Shown: positions 43,153 to 52,066 of the stretch, in pieces
How the letters are laid out: every line of letters begins with the position of its first letter
How positions within the stretch are numbered: the stretch's first letter is position 1
NCBI GenBank assembly: GCA_045105075.1
Contig: JBGCDD010000034.1
Span: 1 to 64,000, forward strand
Length of the DNA stretch: 64,000 nucleotides
DNA from: JBGCDD01 sp045105075
Lineage (GTDB): Bacteria; Pseudomonadota; Alphaproteobacteria; Rhodobacterales; Rhodobacteraceae
Direction: 5' to 3'
Notes under the pieces: model-generated
Told to the model about the DNA's origin: nothing
What the model saw: the letters and a program-made list of their open reading frames with translations, nothing else
The model's database searches: none
Program-made: the position numbers and the translations under genes

Positions 43153-44074
43153 GACGTTGACCTTCGGGTTGCACGGTGTCGCGACGCGTGTTCAAAAACT
43201 TGCCCGGCGAGCGCAGCATTTTGGCAAACGACGATTGCCTTGGCACGACCCGCTCATGGTGCCGCGCGGGCATAGCGGTATAGATGGGTGCCGGGTGCAA
43301 AACCCGGATGACCGACATCGCCACATTGTCCAAATCCGGATCTTCAAGCGCCAACACAGCCTGCATCAGCAAATCGGCCAATTGATCACTGCGCGACAAC
43401 GGATGCGCGCGCACAATCGCCTCGATTTGTGAGTTGGACAGAAATTGCAGCCCGTCCGAGGCCACGATCACCACATCGCCCGGGCACAATTGAACCGGCG
43501 CTGGCGGGCAGTCGATCATCGCAATCGTTTGGCCAAACAACACCGAGGTCAGCACATTGCGGTCCGGATGGACCCGCCCTTCGTCTGGATCCAGCTCGCC
43601 CATACGCACCAAAAGATCGATTTTGGGGCCCAGTGAATGATCCTGGTTCAACTGCGACAGCACTCCGTCCCGAAACAAAAACAGCGGCGAGTCCCCGACC
43701 GAGATCCAATGCATTTGGTCCCCCACAATGACCGGTGCCACCAGGGTTGCCCCCATGCCGTGGCTGGCCGGATCGCGCGCGACATGATCACGCAAGCAGC
43801 CGTTGGCCGTGTCGGCCGCACGGCGCAAGGCGCCCGTCACATCCGCGGCAAACGCCGCGAGATCATTGCGCGCGAGCATCAGCGCGCTGAACACTTCATT
43901 GACCACGATTTTGCTGGCAACCTCGCCCGCTGCGTGCCCGCCCATGCCATCGGCCAGCACCGCAAAACCAAACTCGGCTCCGCTGGAAAATTCGGCAACC
44001 ACCGCGTCTTCCTGGTAGTCGCGCGCGCCCGGGTTAAGCGCGGTGGCGGCATCGATTTTGAAAGCGCAGGTCAC
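43142..44074 (-). CDS. PP2C-family Ser/Thr protein phosphatase
   Basis: A 310-residue metal-dependent phosphatase from a GTG at 44074, one base after the FHA stop. Motifs are R-D-Y-Q-E-D-A (about 18-24), V-L-A-D-G-M-G-G-H-A-A-G-E (39-51), the central G-D-S-P-L-F-L-F and S-D-G-L, and D-N-V-A-M-S. All Mn/Mg-binding Asp residues look present. The C-terminus is basic (R-R-D-T-V-Q-P-E-G-Q-R-H-E-R). It presumably reverses the kinase next door. A longer frame to 44173 would run over the FHA end. Confidence 0.88.
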   Translation of the reverse strand: MTCAFKIDAATALNPGARDYQEDAVVAEFSSGAEFGFAVLADGMGGHAAGEVASKIVVNEVFSALMLARNDLAAFAADVTGALRRAADTANGCLRDHVARDPASHGMGATLVAPVIVGDQMHWISVGDSPLFLFRDGVLSQLNQDHSLGPKIDLLVRMGELDPDEGRVHPDRNVLTSVLFGQTIAMIDCPPAPVQLCPGDVVIVASDGLQFLSNSQIEAIVRAHPLSRSDQLADLLMQAVLALEDPDLDNVAMSVIRVLHPAPIYTAMPARHHERVVPRQSSFAKMLRSPGKFLNTRRDTVQPEGQRHER

Positions 44075-44075
44075 C

Positions 44076-44867
44076 CTATTGCCCCTGCTCGTCGGCTTGG
44101 TTCCATTGAAAATCAGCGCCGCACAACGCCACCAACCGCAGTGTGGTTTCGCCGATGCGCACCAGATCACCATTGCGTATTTCCTCGGTGCTCAGCACCG
44201 GGCGGTCGTTCAGGCGAATGATGTTGGACTTGCCACCATGGCCCAGAAAAAACGTCGATTGTTCCTCGTCAAAGGCAATGGCCGCATGGTTCTGGCGCGA
44301 CACTGTTGTGTCACCGAAATCCAGACGGATCGCCTGATCTTCACCGCGCCCGATCAACGACACGCCGGTGCCCAGAGCAAAAGCATGCCCACGGCCCGGC
44401 CCTGCAACCACCACGATCCAACCGGCCGGAAACAGCGCCGCTTTGGCCTGGGGAGCGGCGCGCGCCTCGGACAATGGATCTGTGGCGGCCATGCTTTCCT
44501 GGGCATCAAATCCCAGCAGCCGTGTTTTAACCCGCGCCGCACGACGCCCCGAGCGCCCCTGGCTGGACTTTGGCACCTCGATGTCAGCGGCCAATGGTCG
44601 TACGGGCGCCACTTCGGGCGCCGAAGTGGGGATTGGCATTGAATTTGGCGCGGGTTGCCGCAGGGCCTGCGTGGCCTCGATCTGGGCCTGCGCTTGCGCC
44701 GCGCGTTCGGCCAGGCTTGGCTCTGGCGGCAGCGCAAGATCGTCATCGCCACGCAGATCGGGGGACAACACAAAGACATCGGAAGACACCGCGTCGGACT
44801 GCGCGTACGCATCACCGGCCTCAAGCGATTGGCTGTGCGTGTCGAAGATTTTCTTGAAAAGCGTCAT
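44076..44867 (-). CDS. FHA-domain phosphothreonine-binding protein
   Basis: A 263-residue protein. The N-terminal 150 residues are low-complexity (Ala/Gln/Pro-rich), and a FHA domain follows at about 165-255: L-I-G-R-G-E-D, V-S-R-Q-N-H-A-A-I and N-I-I-R-L-N-D-R-P-V-L. These arrange as the pThr-binding loop residues G-R, S-R-x-H and N of FHA domains. It is 44 bases after the kinase gene and one base ahead of the PP2C gene. It most likely binds a phosphothreonine made by the kinase. Confidence 0.85.
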   Translation of the reverse strand: MTLFKKIFDTHSQSLEAGDAYAQSDAVSSDVFVLSPDLRGDDDLALPPEPSLAERAAQAQAQIEATQALRQPAPNSMPIPTSAPEVAPVRPLAADIEVPKSSQGRSGRRAARVKTRLLGFDAQESMAATDPLSEARAAPQAKAALFPAGWIVVVAGPGRGHAFALGTGVSLIGRGEDQAIRLDFGDTTVSRQNHAAIAFDEEQSTFFLGHGGKSNIIRLNDRPVLSTEEIRNGDLVRIGETTLRLVALCGADFQWNQADEQGQ

Positions 44868-44911
44868 CTGGACAAAGGTCCTTTCCTGGTCAATTTCACT
44901 TCAAAACGTGC

Positions 44912-46321
44912 CTAGCCCGCTTTGGTTTGCACCGTTCGATCCACGGGTTCCGGCAAGAGCGACTGTGCGCTTGCACCGTGGATCGGGCCCGAAAACAACG
45001 TCACCACAACCGCCACGCAAATGATCAGAACCGCCAGCATGTGTTTGCTGAGCTTTTCGTAATCCACCTCGACCACTTCGGGCGGCGGCGGGATTTCTTC
45101 CTCGGGTGGCTCGGGCTCGGGTTGGCAGGCTTGGCGCACAATCGCGATGTAATCGGGCACATCACGCTCTATCGGGGCCGGCGTGCAGGCGCGTTTGCGG
45201 GTTTCGGCGATGGTCGGCCCATTGCGCGCGACCTTTTTCGGCTTGATCGCATCGCGCGCGTCCGCCCGTTCCACCAAACGCATCGCCGCGCTTTTGGTGG
45301 GCGTGCGCCGCGCCTGTGCCGCCTGGATCTGGTTTTCGCTTTGCACCAATTGTGTCAGGGTCTGTTCCAGCGCAGGATCCAAACCTGCAGACATTTGCGG
45401 ACGGCTTCCATCGATGCGTGCGATCCAGTCGCGCGCAGTGGCGATACGATCGCCGGGAAACACATTCATCGCCTGATCTATGGCCTGCAAGAAACCGGGA
45501 TCAAACCCATCAAAGCGACCCGCCAGCCTCGGATAGGGATCGGGCGCATTGCTGGCAATTGCCGCAAGCCGGGCCTGACTGTTGGGCGGCGCCTGTCCCG
45601 CGATCAGATGAAAGAAGGTCGCCGCCAAAGCGTAGAGGTCGCTGGCCGGGGATTGCTGACTGCCTGCGATGTAAAATTCCTGTGGTGAATAGCCATCCTT
45701 GACCACCAGAACGGTCGAAAGCACCCGGCTCTTTTTGCTGGCTTCTTCGCGGGCCGCGCCAAAATCGATCAGCACAGGCGCGCCGGACTTGTCGATCAGG
45801 ATGTTATCGGGCGAGATATCGCGGTGCAGCATGTCCTGGTCGTGCACCAACGCCACCGCATCCAGCAGCTTTAGCAAGATTAATTTGATTTGCTCAGGTG
45901 TAAACGTGACTTCACCTGTCTCGATCAGTTCCAACAGGTCCTGCCCATCGATCAGATCAAGCGCCATATAGGCGGTCTCGTTGTCCTCAAACACCTGATG
46001 CACGCCGACAACATGGGGATGGGTCAGCTTGGACAGGCTGCGCGCCTCGCGCACAAACAGCGCGACAAAGGCACGAAAATCACTGTGATGCGAGCGTGAG
46101 CGCGCCTGCACCGTTTTGTTGACGCGGCTGCAGAATGTGTCGGGAAAACACTCTTTGATCACAACCATACGCTCGAGGCTGTCGCGCGCCAGATAGGTGA
46201 TGCCGAACCCGCCGCTGCTGAGGTAACGCACAATCGTATATTGCCCGTTCAACAGCTGCGTGCCCGGCTTCAGCGCCTCATCCAAGGCGTGGTCATCTGT
46301 CATATCGGGTCTGTCTTGCAT
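44912..46321 (-). CDS. Membrane-anchored Ser/Thr protein kinase
   Basis: A 469-residue Hanks-type kinase. The Gly-rich loop S-S-G-G-F-G-I-T-Y lies at 35-43, the Lys is K56 (V-V-I-K-E), the catalytic loop H-R-D-I-S-P-D-N at 166-173 and D-F-G at 186-188. The loop has Ser where most kinases have Lys. After residue 310 comes a Gln/Ala-rich and Pro/Glu-rich linker (P-P-E-E-E-I-P-P-P-P-E), and one membrane helix at about 428-445 (M-L-A-V-L-I-I-C-V-A-V-V-V-T-L-F), so the kinase is cytoplasmic with a short periplasmic tail. It is the first gene of the cluster. An alternative ATG exists at residue 7. Confidence 0.87.
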   Translation of the reverse strand: MQDRPDMTDDHALDEALKPGTQLLNGQYTIVRYLSSGGFGITYLARDSLERMVVIKECFPDTFCSRVNKTVQARSRSHHSDFRAFVALFVREARSLSKLTHPHVVGVHQVFEDNETAYMALDLIDGQDLLELIETGEVTFTPEQIKLILLKLLDAVALVHDQDMLHRDISPDNILIDKSGAPVLIDFGAAREEASKKSRVLSTVLVVKDGYSPQEFYIAGSQQSPASDLYALAATFFHLIAGQAPPNSQARLAAIASNAPDPYPRLAGRFDGFDPGFLQAIDQAMNVFPGDRIATARDWIARIDGSRPQMSAGLDPALEQTLTQLVQSENQIQAAQARRTPTKSAAMRLVERADARDAIKPKKVARNGPTIAETRKRACTPAPIERDVPDYIAIVRQACQPEPEPPEEEIPPPPEVVEVDYEKLSKHMLAVLIICVAVVVTLFSGPIHGASAQSLLPEPVDRTVQTKAG

Positions 46322-46683
46322 TTGTTTTCACCAACCACCCACTGCGGCAACCTCGGGGCTCAATGCCCCTTGCGACGGCACGTTCCACACGTGCGCCGCC
46401 TGCTGAATAAGCCTCCAGACTGTGGTCGAAAGGTGTCAGAACTTGGATGCAGGGGCGAAGATTGCCTAAAACTCGTCCGGATATGAACAGCACCTTAACG
46501 GGTCCGGATCGCAGTAGGATGCTGTTAAGACGCCCTATGCGGGTGCGCTGATCCACCCAACCAAAGCTTGCCTCACGTAATGTCACCCCGCGATTGTCAT
46601 TGACTTTGCTGGTGTTTTCTTCGTCGATTGCAGGTGTGGCGCCGAGTGTTTCACCCGCGCGCGCCAAAGGGGGAGAACCAAAC
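46322..46683. promoter_or_regulatory. Divergent promoter region between the kinase operon and the CYP102 gene
   Basis: These 362 bases contain no convincing gene. A loose inverted repeat AACAGCA (46486-46492) / TGCTGTT (46520-46526) stands near the centre. A TTGACT at 46600-46605 could be a -35 for the P450 gene, but no clear -10 follows. G-G-G-G-G-A-G-A before 46684 is the P450 ribosome-binding site. Confidence 0.35.
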
Positions 46684-49600
46684 ATGTCAGACGCGCCCAA
46701 TCTCGAACGCATCCCGATGCCGGACAAGAAACCACTGGTGGGCAATATGCTGTCGGTGAACAAGGATCAGCCGCTGCAGAGCCTGATGCAACTCACCCGC
46801 GAGCTGGGCCCGATCTTCCGAATGGATATGATGGGCACGCCACTGGTGGTCGCCTCAGGCGTGGATCTGGTGCGCGAGTTGTGTGACGAGACCCGGTTTG
46901 ACAAGGCGGTGCGCGGGTCGCTGCGCCGGGTGCGCGCGATTGGCGGCGACGGGCTGTTCACCGGCGACACCCAGGAGCCCAACTGGTCCAAAGCCCATAA
47001 CATCCTGCTGCCCACGTTCAGCCGGCAGGCGATGTCGAACTACATGCCAATGATGCTGGATGTGGCCGGACAGCTGTGCATGAAGTGGGAGCGGATGAAC
47101 GGCGACGATGAAATTGACGTAGTCCATGACATGACCGCTGTCGCGCTTGATACCATCGGAATCTGTGGCTTCAACTATCGCTTCAACTCGTTTTACCGCC
47201 AGGATTATCACCCGTTCATCGACGCGCTGACCAACACGCTGGAAACCTGCATGATGCAGCGTGGCTTGCCGTTCGAAAGCACTCTGCTGAAGCGGCGGCT
47301 GGACAATATGAAAAACGATGTTGGCTATATGAACCAGCTGGTCGACAACATCATCGCCGAGCGTCGTCAGGGCGGCGACCGCGCAGAAAACGACCTGCTG
47401 AACTATATGCTCGACGGCGTTGACAAGGTGACCGGCGAAAGCCTGTCGGACGAAAACATTCGCTATCAGATCAACACTTTCCTGATTGCCGGGCATGAAA
47501 CCACGTCGGGGCTGATGTCGTTCACCATGCATTTCCTGATGAACCATCCCGAGGTTCTGGCCAAAGCTTACGAAGAAGTTGACCGGGTGCTGGGGCGCGA
47601 TATTTCAGTGCAACCAACGCTGAAGCAGGTCAATCAATTGACCTATGTGAACCAGTTGATCCTGGAAGCCTTGCGTTTGTACCCCACTGCCCCGGCCTTT
47701 TCGGTGTACCCGTACAAAGACGAGGTGATCGGCGGAAAGTACAAGCTGAAAGAGCGCACCTTTACCACCGTTCTGATCCTGATGCTGCACCGCGACAAAT
47801 CAGTTTGGGGCGAGGACGCGGAACTGTTCAACCCGGACAACTTCTCGAAGGAAGCCATCGCTGAACGCCCTGTGGATGCCTACAAACCCTTCGGCAACGG
47901 TCAACGCGCCTGCATCGGGCGCCAGTTTGCGATGCAGGAAGCTGTGCTGGTGGTCGGCATGATCTTGCAGCGCTTTGAGCTGATCAACCACACCAATTAC
48001 GAGCTGAAGGTCAAGGAAAGCATGTCGGTCAAACCCGACGGCTTTAAAATGAGAGTGCGCATGCGCAAGGGCGTGACGCGTTCGGCCCTGGTGCCCGGTG
48101 CGTCGACGGAAAGTGCCGCGCACGCGGGCGGCTTGTCCGACAGTGCCAGCCGACCCACCCACGGCACGCCGGCGTTGGTGCTTTATGGCTCAAATCTGGG
48201 CACAACCGAAGATTACGCGCGCGATCTGGCGCGCAGTGCAGACGCGGCCGGGTTTGACGTGACGCTGGCGCCGATGGATGACTACGCCGACAAACTGCCC
48301 CGCTCGGGCGCAGTAATCATTGCTTGTGCGTCTTACAACGGCGCGCCCCCGGACAACGCGCAAGCCTTTGTAGAATGGCTGGAAAACGCACCAGCCGGGG
48401 CCGCCGAAGGGGTCAAATACGCAGTGTTTGGATGTGGGCACAGCGATTGGGCCGCCACGTTCCAGGCCACGCCGCGTTATCTTGACGAACGTCTGGAAGC
48501 GCTGGGGGGCGCCCGCATGATCACCAAGGCCGAGGGTGACGCGCGCGATGACATTGACGAGCAGTTTGAAACCTGGGCCGGTGCGCTGTGGCCTCAGGTG
48601 GGCGACGCGTTGGGCTTGGATCTGGACCTCAGCCAAAGCGAAATGGCCGCCCCACTTTACGAAGCCGAGGTGTTGTCGTCGGTTGAGATGAACCCGGTGC
48701 TGGCCCAGGCCGGTGCCCAACCGGTGACAGTCCGGGTGAACCGCGAATTGCAAAACACGGCTGCCTCCAACCGCTCGACCCGGCATATCGAAGTCGCGTT
48801 GAACGAGGGCATGACCTATCGCGCCGGCGATCACCTGAGCGTTGTGCCGCGCAATCCCGACGCGCTGGTGGCGCGCGTGCTGCGCCGGTTCGGCTATGGC
48901 GCGGAAACGCAGCTGCGCCTGCGATCAAGTGCGGCAGAGCACAGTCAACTTCCAGTCGGCACCGCGATGAGCGCAGCACGATTGCTCACCGATCTGGTCG
49001 AATTGCAATCACCCGCGTCGCGCAAGGACATCGCAACCCTTGCGCGCCATACTGAGTGTCCGAAATCGGCCCCCGCGCTGCAGGCGCTGGCTGGTGACGG
49101 CTACAAAGGCGATGTGCAACAAAAGCGGCTGAGCGTGCTTGACGTGCTGGACCAGTTTCCTGCCTGCGAGCTGCCTTTTGGTGTGTTTCTAGAGCTGATG
49201 CCGATGTTGGCGCCACGCTATTATTCGATCTCGTCCTCGCCGCAGGTCGATGCAGCGCACTGTTCCATCACGGTTGGCGTGGTCGACGAACCCGCGATTT
49301 CGGGGCTGGGCCAATTCACCGGCATCTGTTCGAACTATCTGGCCAACACACCAGAGGGCACTGTGATGCATGCCAGCCTGCGCGGCACGTCCGATGGGTT
49401 CCGCCTGCCCGATGATCCCAAAACGCCAGTGATCATGATCGGACCGGGCACCGGCATCGCGCCGTTTCGGGGCTTTTTGCACGAACGCGCACACCTCAAG
49501 GCCGCCGGCACCGATCTGGGCCCGGCGCTGATGGTCTTTGGCTGTCGCCACCCGGATCAGGACTATATCTACCGCGACGAGCTGGAAGGATTTGCCAAGG

Positions 49601-49884
49601 ACGCCGTCGCCGATCTGCATGTCGCCTTTTCGCGGCAGGACAAGACCAAAACCTATGTGCAGGATCTGATCCGGCGCGAACGCGATACTGTTTGGGAGAT
49701 GATCCAAAACGGCGCCAAGATCTTTGTCTGCGGTGATGGCAGCCGGATGGAGCCCGATGTGCGCCGCGCGCTGATCCTGATCTATTGCGAGGAAATGGAT
49801 GTCGGCGCGCAAGCGGGCGAGGCCTGGATGGATCAGATGACAAGCGACGCGCGCTATGTGCTGGATGTCTGGGTGTCAAACTGA
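46684..49884 (+). CDS. Bifunctional cytochrome P450/NADPH-P450 reductase (CYP102 type)
   Basis: A 1066-residue self-sufficient fatty-acid hydroxylase of the P450 BM3 class. The P450 domain spans residues 1-460 with A-G-H-E-T-T-S-G (I helix) and F-G-N-G-Q-R-A-C-I-G (heme Cys at about 410). The phenylalanine of G-D-G-L-F matches BM3 Phe87. An FMN flavodoxin domain follows (Y-G-S-N-L-G-T-T), then the FAD/NADPH reductase with R-Y-Y-S-I-S-S-S-P and G-P-G-T-G-I-A-P-F-R-G-F. All three modules look intact. The ATG at 46684 has a GGGGGAGA upstream. It lies beside storage-lipid genes, which fits a fatty-acid substrate. Confidence 0.95.
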   Translation: MSDAPNLERIPMPDKKPLVGNMLSVNKDQPLQSLMQLTRELGPIFRMDMMGTPLVVASGVDLVRELCDETRFDKAVRGSLRRVRAIGGDGLFTGDTQEPNWSKAHNILLPTFSRQAMSNYMPMMLDVAGQLCMKWERMNGDDEIDVVHDMTAVALDTIGICGFNYRFNSFYRQDYHPFIDALTNTLETCMMQRGLPFESTLLKRRLDNMKNDVGYMNQLVDNIIAERRQGGDRAENDLLNYMLDGVDKVTGESLSDENIRYQINTFLIAGHETTSGLMSFTMHFLMNHPEVLAKAYEEVDRVLGRDISVQPTLKQVNQLTYVNQLILEALRLYPTAPAFSVYPYKDEVIGGKYKLKERTFTTVLILMLHRDKSVWGEDAELFNPDNFSKEAIAERPVDAYKPFGNGQRACIGRQFAMQEAVLVVGMILQRFELINHTNYELKVKESMSVKPDGFKMRVRMRKGVTRSALVPGASTESAAHAGGLSDSASRPTHGTPALVLYGSNLGTTEDYARDLARSADAAGFDVTLAPMDDYADKLPRSGAVIIACASYNGAPPDNAQAFVEWLENAPAGAAEGVKYAVFGCGHSDWAATFQATPRYLDERLEALGGARMITKAEGDARDDIDEQFETWAGALWPQVGDALGLDLDLSQSEMAAPLYEAEVLSSVEMNPVLAQAGAQPVTVRVNRELQNTAASNRSTRHIEVALNEGMTYRAGDHLSVVPRNPDALVARVLRRFGYGAETQLRLRSSAAEHSQLPVGTAMSAARLLTDLVELQSPASRKDIATLARHTECPKSAPALQALAGDGYKGDVQQKRLSVLDVLDQFPACELPFGVFLELMPMLAPRYYSISSSPQVDAAHCSITVGVVDEPAISGLGQFTGICSNYLANTPEGTVMHASLRGTSDGFRLPDDPKTPVIMIGPGTGIAPFRGFLHERAHLKAAGTDLGPALMVFGCRHPDQDYIYRDELEGFAKDAVADLHVAFSRQDKTKTYVQDLIRRERDTVWEMIQNGAKIFVCGDGSRMEPDVRRALILIYCEEMDVGAQAGEAWMDQMTSDARYVLDVWVSN

Positions 49885-49902
49885 TCGACGTTTGAAAAAA
49901 CA

Positions 49903-49928
49903 AAAGCCCGCCATCACAGGCGGGCTTT
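49903..49928. terminator. Bidirectional intrinsic terminator after CYP102 and phasin
   Basis: Stem GCCCGCC/GGCGGGC (49906-49912 with 49919-49925), extended by AAA/TTT on both ends. T-runs exist in both directions, so it can end both the plus-strand P450 gene and the minus-strand phasin gene. Confidence 0.88.
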
Positions 49929-49954
49929 CGGAACTTAGGGTCGTCTGAAGCGGC

Positions 49955-50416
49955 TTAGGCGGCTTTGGGAGCGGCCGTTGGCTTCGCGCTGGAATAGCTC
50001 TCGCGCACCGACGTTGCGGTGTCTGTAGCAACGTCGCGCACATATTCAAACGCGTTGCGGGCGTGATCCATGTTTTGTGTCGTGTGCTCACGCACAAAAT
50101 CAGCCTGAATTTGCATCGCTTCAGAAACCGACTTGGCTTCGACCAGCTTTTCAACGGCGGCGATGGTGTGGTTCAGGTTGGCATAGGCCGCATCGGCGAA
50201 GTTGCCCAGAATGTTGCTGTACCCGGCAGCGGCGGACTTCAATGTGTCCTCAAGCTGCGTGTTGTACTTCTTGCTGCCTTCATAGAGGTCATCGGTGCGC
50301 TCTTTCACGGTGGCGGTCGAACGCTTTACCATCTCGCGGGCGCCTTCAGTGACTTTGGTTGCCATTGTGTCGGCATCGTCTTTGACAGCTTTGGTTGTTT
50401 TTGCTTTCGTGGTCAT
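49955..50416 (-). CDS. phaP: Phasin (polyhydroxyalkanoate granule-associated protein) PhaP
   Basis: A 153-residue helical, Ala/Thr/Lys-rich protein starting M-T-T-K-A-K-T-T-K-A-V-K-D-D-A. The central S-N-I-L-G-N-F-A-D-A-A-Y-A-N-L-N-H and I-Q-A-D-F-V-R-E-H-T match phasin_2 family signatures. Phasins coat PHA granules and set their size. The TGGAGAAA before the start is a good ribosome-binding site. A PhaR-like palindrome lies about 85-100 bases upstream, and the gene is the first of the storage cluster. Confidence 0.88.
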   Translation of the reverse strand: MTTKAKTTKAVKDDADTMATKVTEGAREMVKRSTATVKERTDDLYEGSKKYNTQLEDTLKSAAAGYSNILGNFADAAYANLNHTIAAVEKLVEAKSVSEAMQIQADFVREHTTQNMDHARNAFEYVRDVATDTATSVRESYSSAKPTAAPKAA

Positions 50417-50499
50417 GTCGTTTCTCCATTCTAATCTTAAGCCATGGGTGGGTCCCGATTGCTCTTCAACTCGGGATGAGATGTATTTGGGGTCAAAAA

Positions 50500-50514
50500 T
50501 GCTGCATTGCAACA
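50500..50514. promoter_or_regulatory. Putative PhaR-type operator upstream of phaP
   Basis: TGCTGCATTGCAACA is an imperfect palindrome containing CTGC-N3-GCAA, close to the CTGC-N3-GCAG element recognised by PhaR in Paracoccus and Rhodobacter. It lies 85-99 bases upstream of the phasin start. Its role is inferred from the match and from the position. Confidence 0.5.
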
Positions 50515-50666
50515 TTTTTCTTTGATGACGTAGGGTCGCATCACGTCAACTTATATATTTTTGTTATTTGCCAATGCTATAGCGAGAAATTAACATGATA
50601 ATCATTTAAAAACCCCTGATACCTCACCATGTTTCGCGCTGTTTTTTGACTGATCTCACAATGATA

Positions 50667-50681
50667 TGCTGCGATGCAGCA
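50667..50681. promoter_or_regulatory. Putative PhaR-type operator upstream of the DUF445 gene
   Basis: TGCTGCGATGCAGCA is a perfect palindrome with the exact CTGC-N3-GCAG core. It lies 65-79 bases upstream of the DUF445 start, just after a TTGACT (50646-50651) that could be a -35. The same motif class in the phaP promoter 150 bases away suggests both directions answer to one regulator. Confidence 0.5.
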
Positions 50682-50745
50682 AGTTGCCCCTTGCCCGGGC
50701 AAGTGTTAAGCAAATCCCCAAGCGCGCTAAGCCGGAGCCTTCTTC

Positions 50746-52011
50746 ATGCGAGACCTGGATCCAGACGAAACCGAAAAACTGGCCGCCTTGCGCCGGATCA
50801 AAATGCTGGCAACGTTGGTGTTGCTGGCCTGTTTTGTGCTGTTGATCGTGACCAAACTGGCCGAGCATTACGTGCCCGCCCTGGCCATCGTCGCTGCCTT
50901 TGCCGAGGCTGCCACGATCGGCGGAATTGCAGATTGGTACGCCGTTGTGGCGATCTTCAAGCGTCCTTTGAACCTGCCTTTTCCGCACACCGCGATCATT
51001 GCCAACAACCAGCACCGCATCGCAAACAATCTGGGCCGGTTTATCGAAAACAACTTTCTGGCCAAGGCGCAGGTCAAGCAAAAACTGCGTGAGGTCGACT
51101 TTGCCGGCGAGATGTCAAACTGGCTGTCATCGCGCAAACGCGCCCAATCGTTGTCGGTGTTCGCGGTGAAAATGGTGCCACAACTGCTGGCCTCGGTCGA
51201 CGATCGCGGGTTGGTTCGGTTCACCACTGAACGGGTCAGCACGCAATTGGCACAGACCAATATCGCCCCGTTGGTGGGCGATGTCATGACATCGTTTTTC
51301 AAAGATGACCGACACCAGAAACTGCTCGACGAAGTGATCAGCGCACTGCACCGGTTTCTGAATGACGATGAAACGCTGGCCGTCATGCGCGGCAAAATTC
51401 AGGAAGAACTGCCGGTCTTTTTCAATGTCATTCAGGCGGATCAGCTGGTTTTGAACCGGATCGTACGCTCTGCGACCGAGCTGTTGGACGAGATCAAGGC
51501 CGACAAAGACCACCGCCTGCGCGCGGAATTCGCCGGCTTTCTGAAAGAATACGTCAGGCGCAAACGGCGTACGAAAAAGTTCGCCAATCAGATCGAAGCG
51601 CTGAAACTGCAACTGCTGGCGCGCCCGGAATTGGGCGATGCGGCCGAGCATATGTGGGCCGGGTTGCGCAGCTATGTTTTGAAAGACGTGCAATCCAAGG
51701 ACTCGGTTCTGGCGGCGCGTCTGACCGATTTGTTTGTCGATATTGGCCGCACGCTGGAATCCGAGCCCAATCTGCGCCGCGATATCAACGATGGCATGGT
51801 CACGGTGCTGTCCAACCTTGTCGCCGAGCAGCGCAGCGCCATTTCCGCCTATGTCGCCGAGCAGGTCAAAGGCTGGGACATGCAGCAGCTGCTGACCCTG
51901 ATCGAGGTCAATGTCGGGCGGGACCTGCAATACATTCGTTTCAACGGCATGATCATCGGCGGCTGTGTTGGCGTGCTTCTTTACGCGGTCGAGACTCTGC
52001 TCTTGTCTTGA
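50746..52011 (+). CDS. DUF445 family inner-membrane protein
   Basis: A 421-residue protein of the DUF445 (YjiN-like) family. An N-terminal helix pair (about 20-70: L-V-L-L-A-C-F-V-L-L-I-V, then A-E-A-A-T-I-G-G-I-A-D-W-Y-A-V-V-A-I-F) contains the family signature G-I-A-D-W-Y-A-V-V. The central 300 residues are helical with repeated short amphipathic segments, and a final helix G-G-C-V-G-V-L-L-Y-A-V-E-T closes it. Function is unknown. It is flanked by two phasins and shares the phaP promoter region. Confidence 0.82.
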   Translation: MRDLDPDETEKLAALRRIKMLATLVLLACFVLLIVTKLAEHYVPALAIVAAFAEAATIGGIADWYAVVAIFKRPLNLPFPHTAIIANNQHRIANNLGRFIENNFLAKAQVKQKLREVDFAGEMSNWLSSRKRAQSLSVFAVKMVPQLLASVDDRGLVRFTTERVSTQLAQTNIAPLVGDVMTSFFKDDRHQKLLDEVISALHRFLNDDETLAVMRGKIQEELPVFFNVIQADQLVLNRIVRSATELLDEIKADKDHRLRAEFAGFLKEYVRRKRRTKKFANQIEALKLQLLARPELGDAAEHMWAGLRSYVLKDVQSKDSVLAARLTDLFVDIGRTLESEPNLRRDINDGMVTVLSNLVAEQRSAISAYVAEQVKGWDMQQLLTLIEVNVGRDLQYIRFNGMIIGGCVGVLLYAVETLLLS

Positions 52012-52066
52012 TGCGCGGGGCTACTTACCATGGATCATCCACGCAGCACCACAGCAGGAGAGCCCT

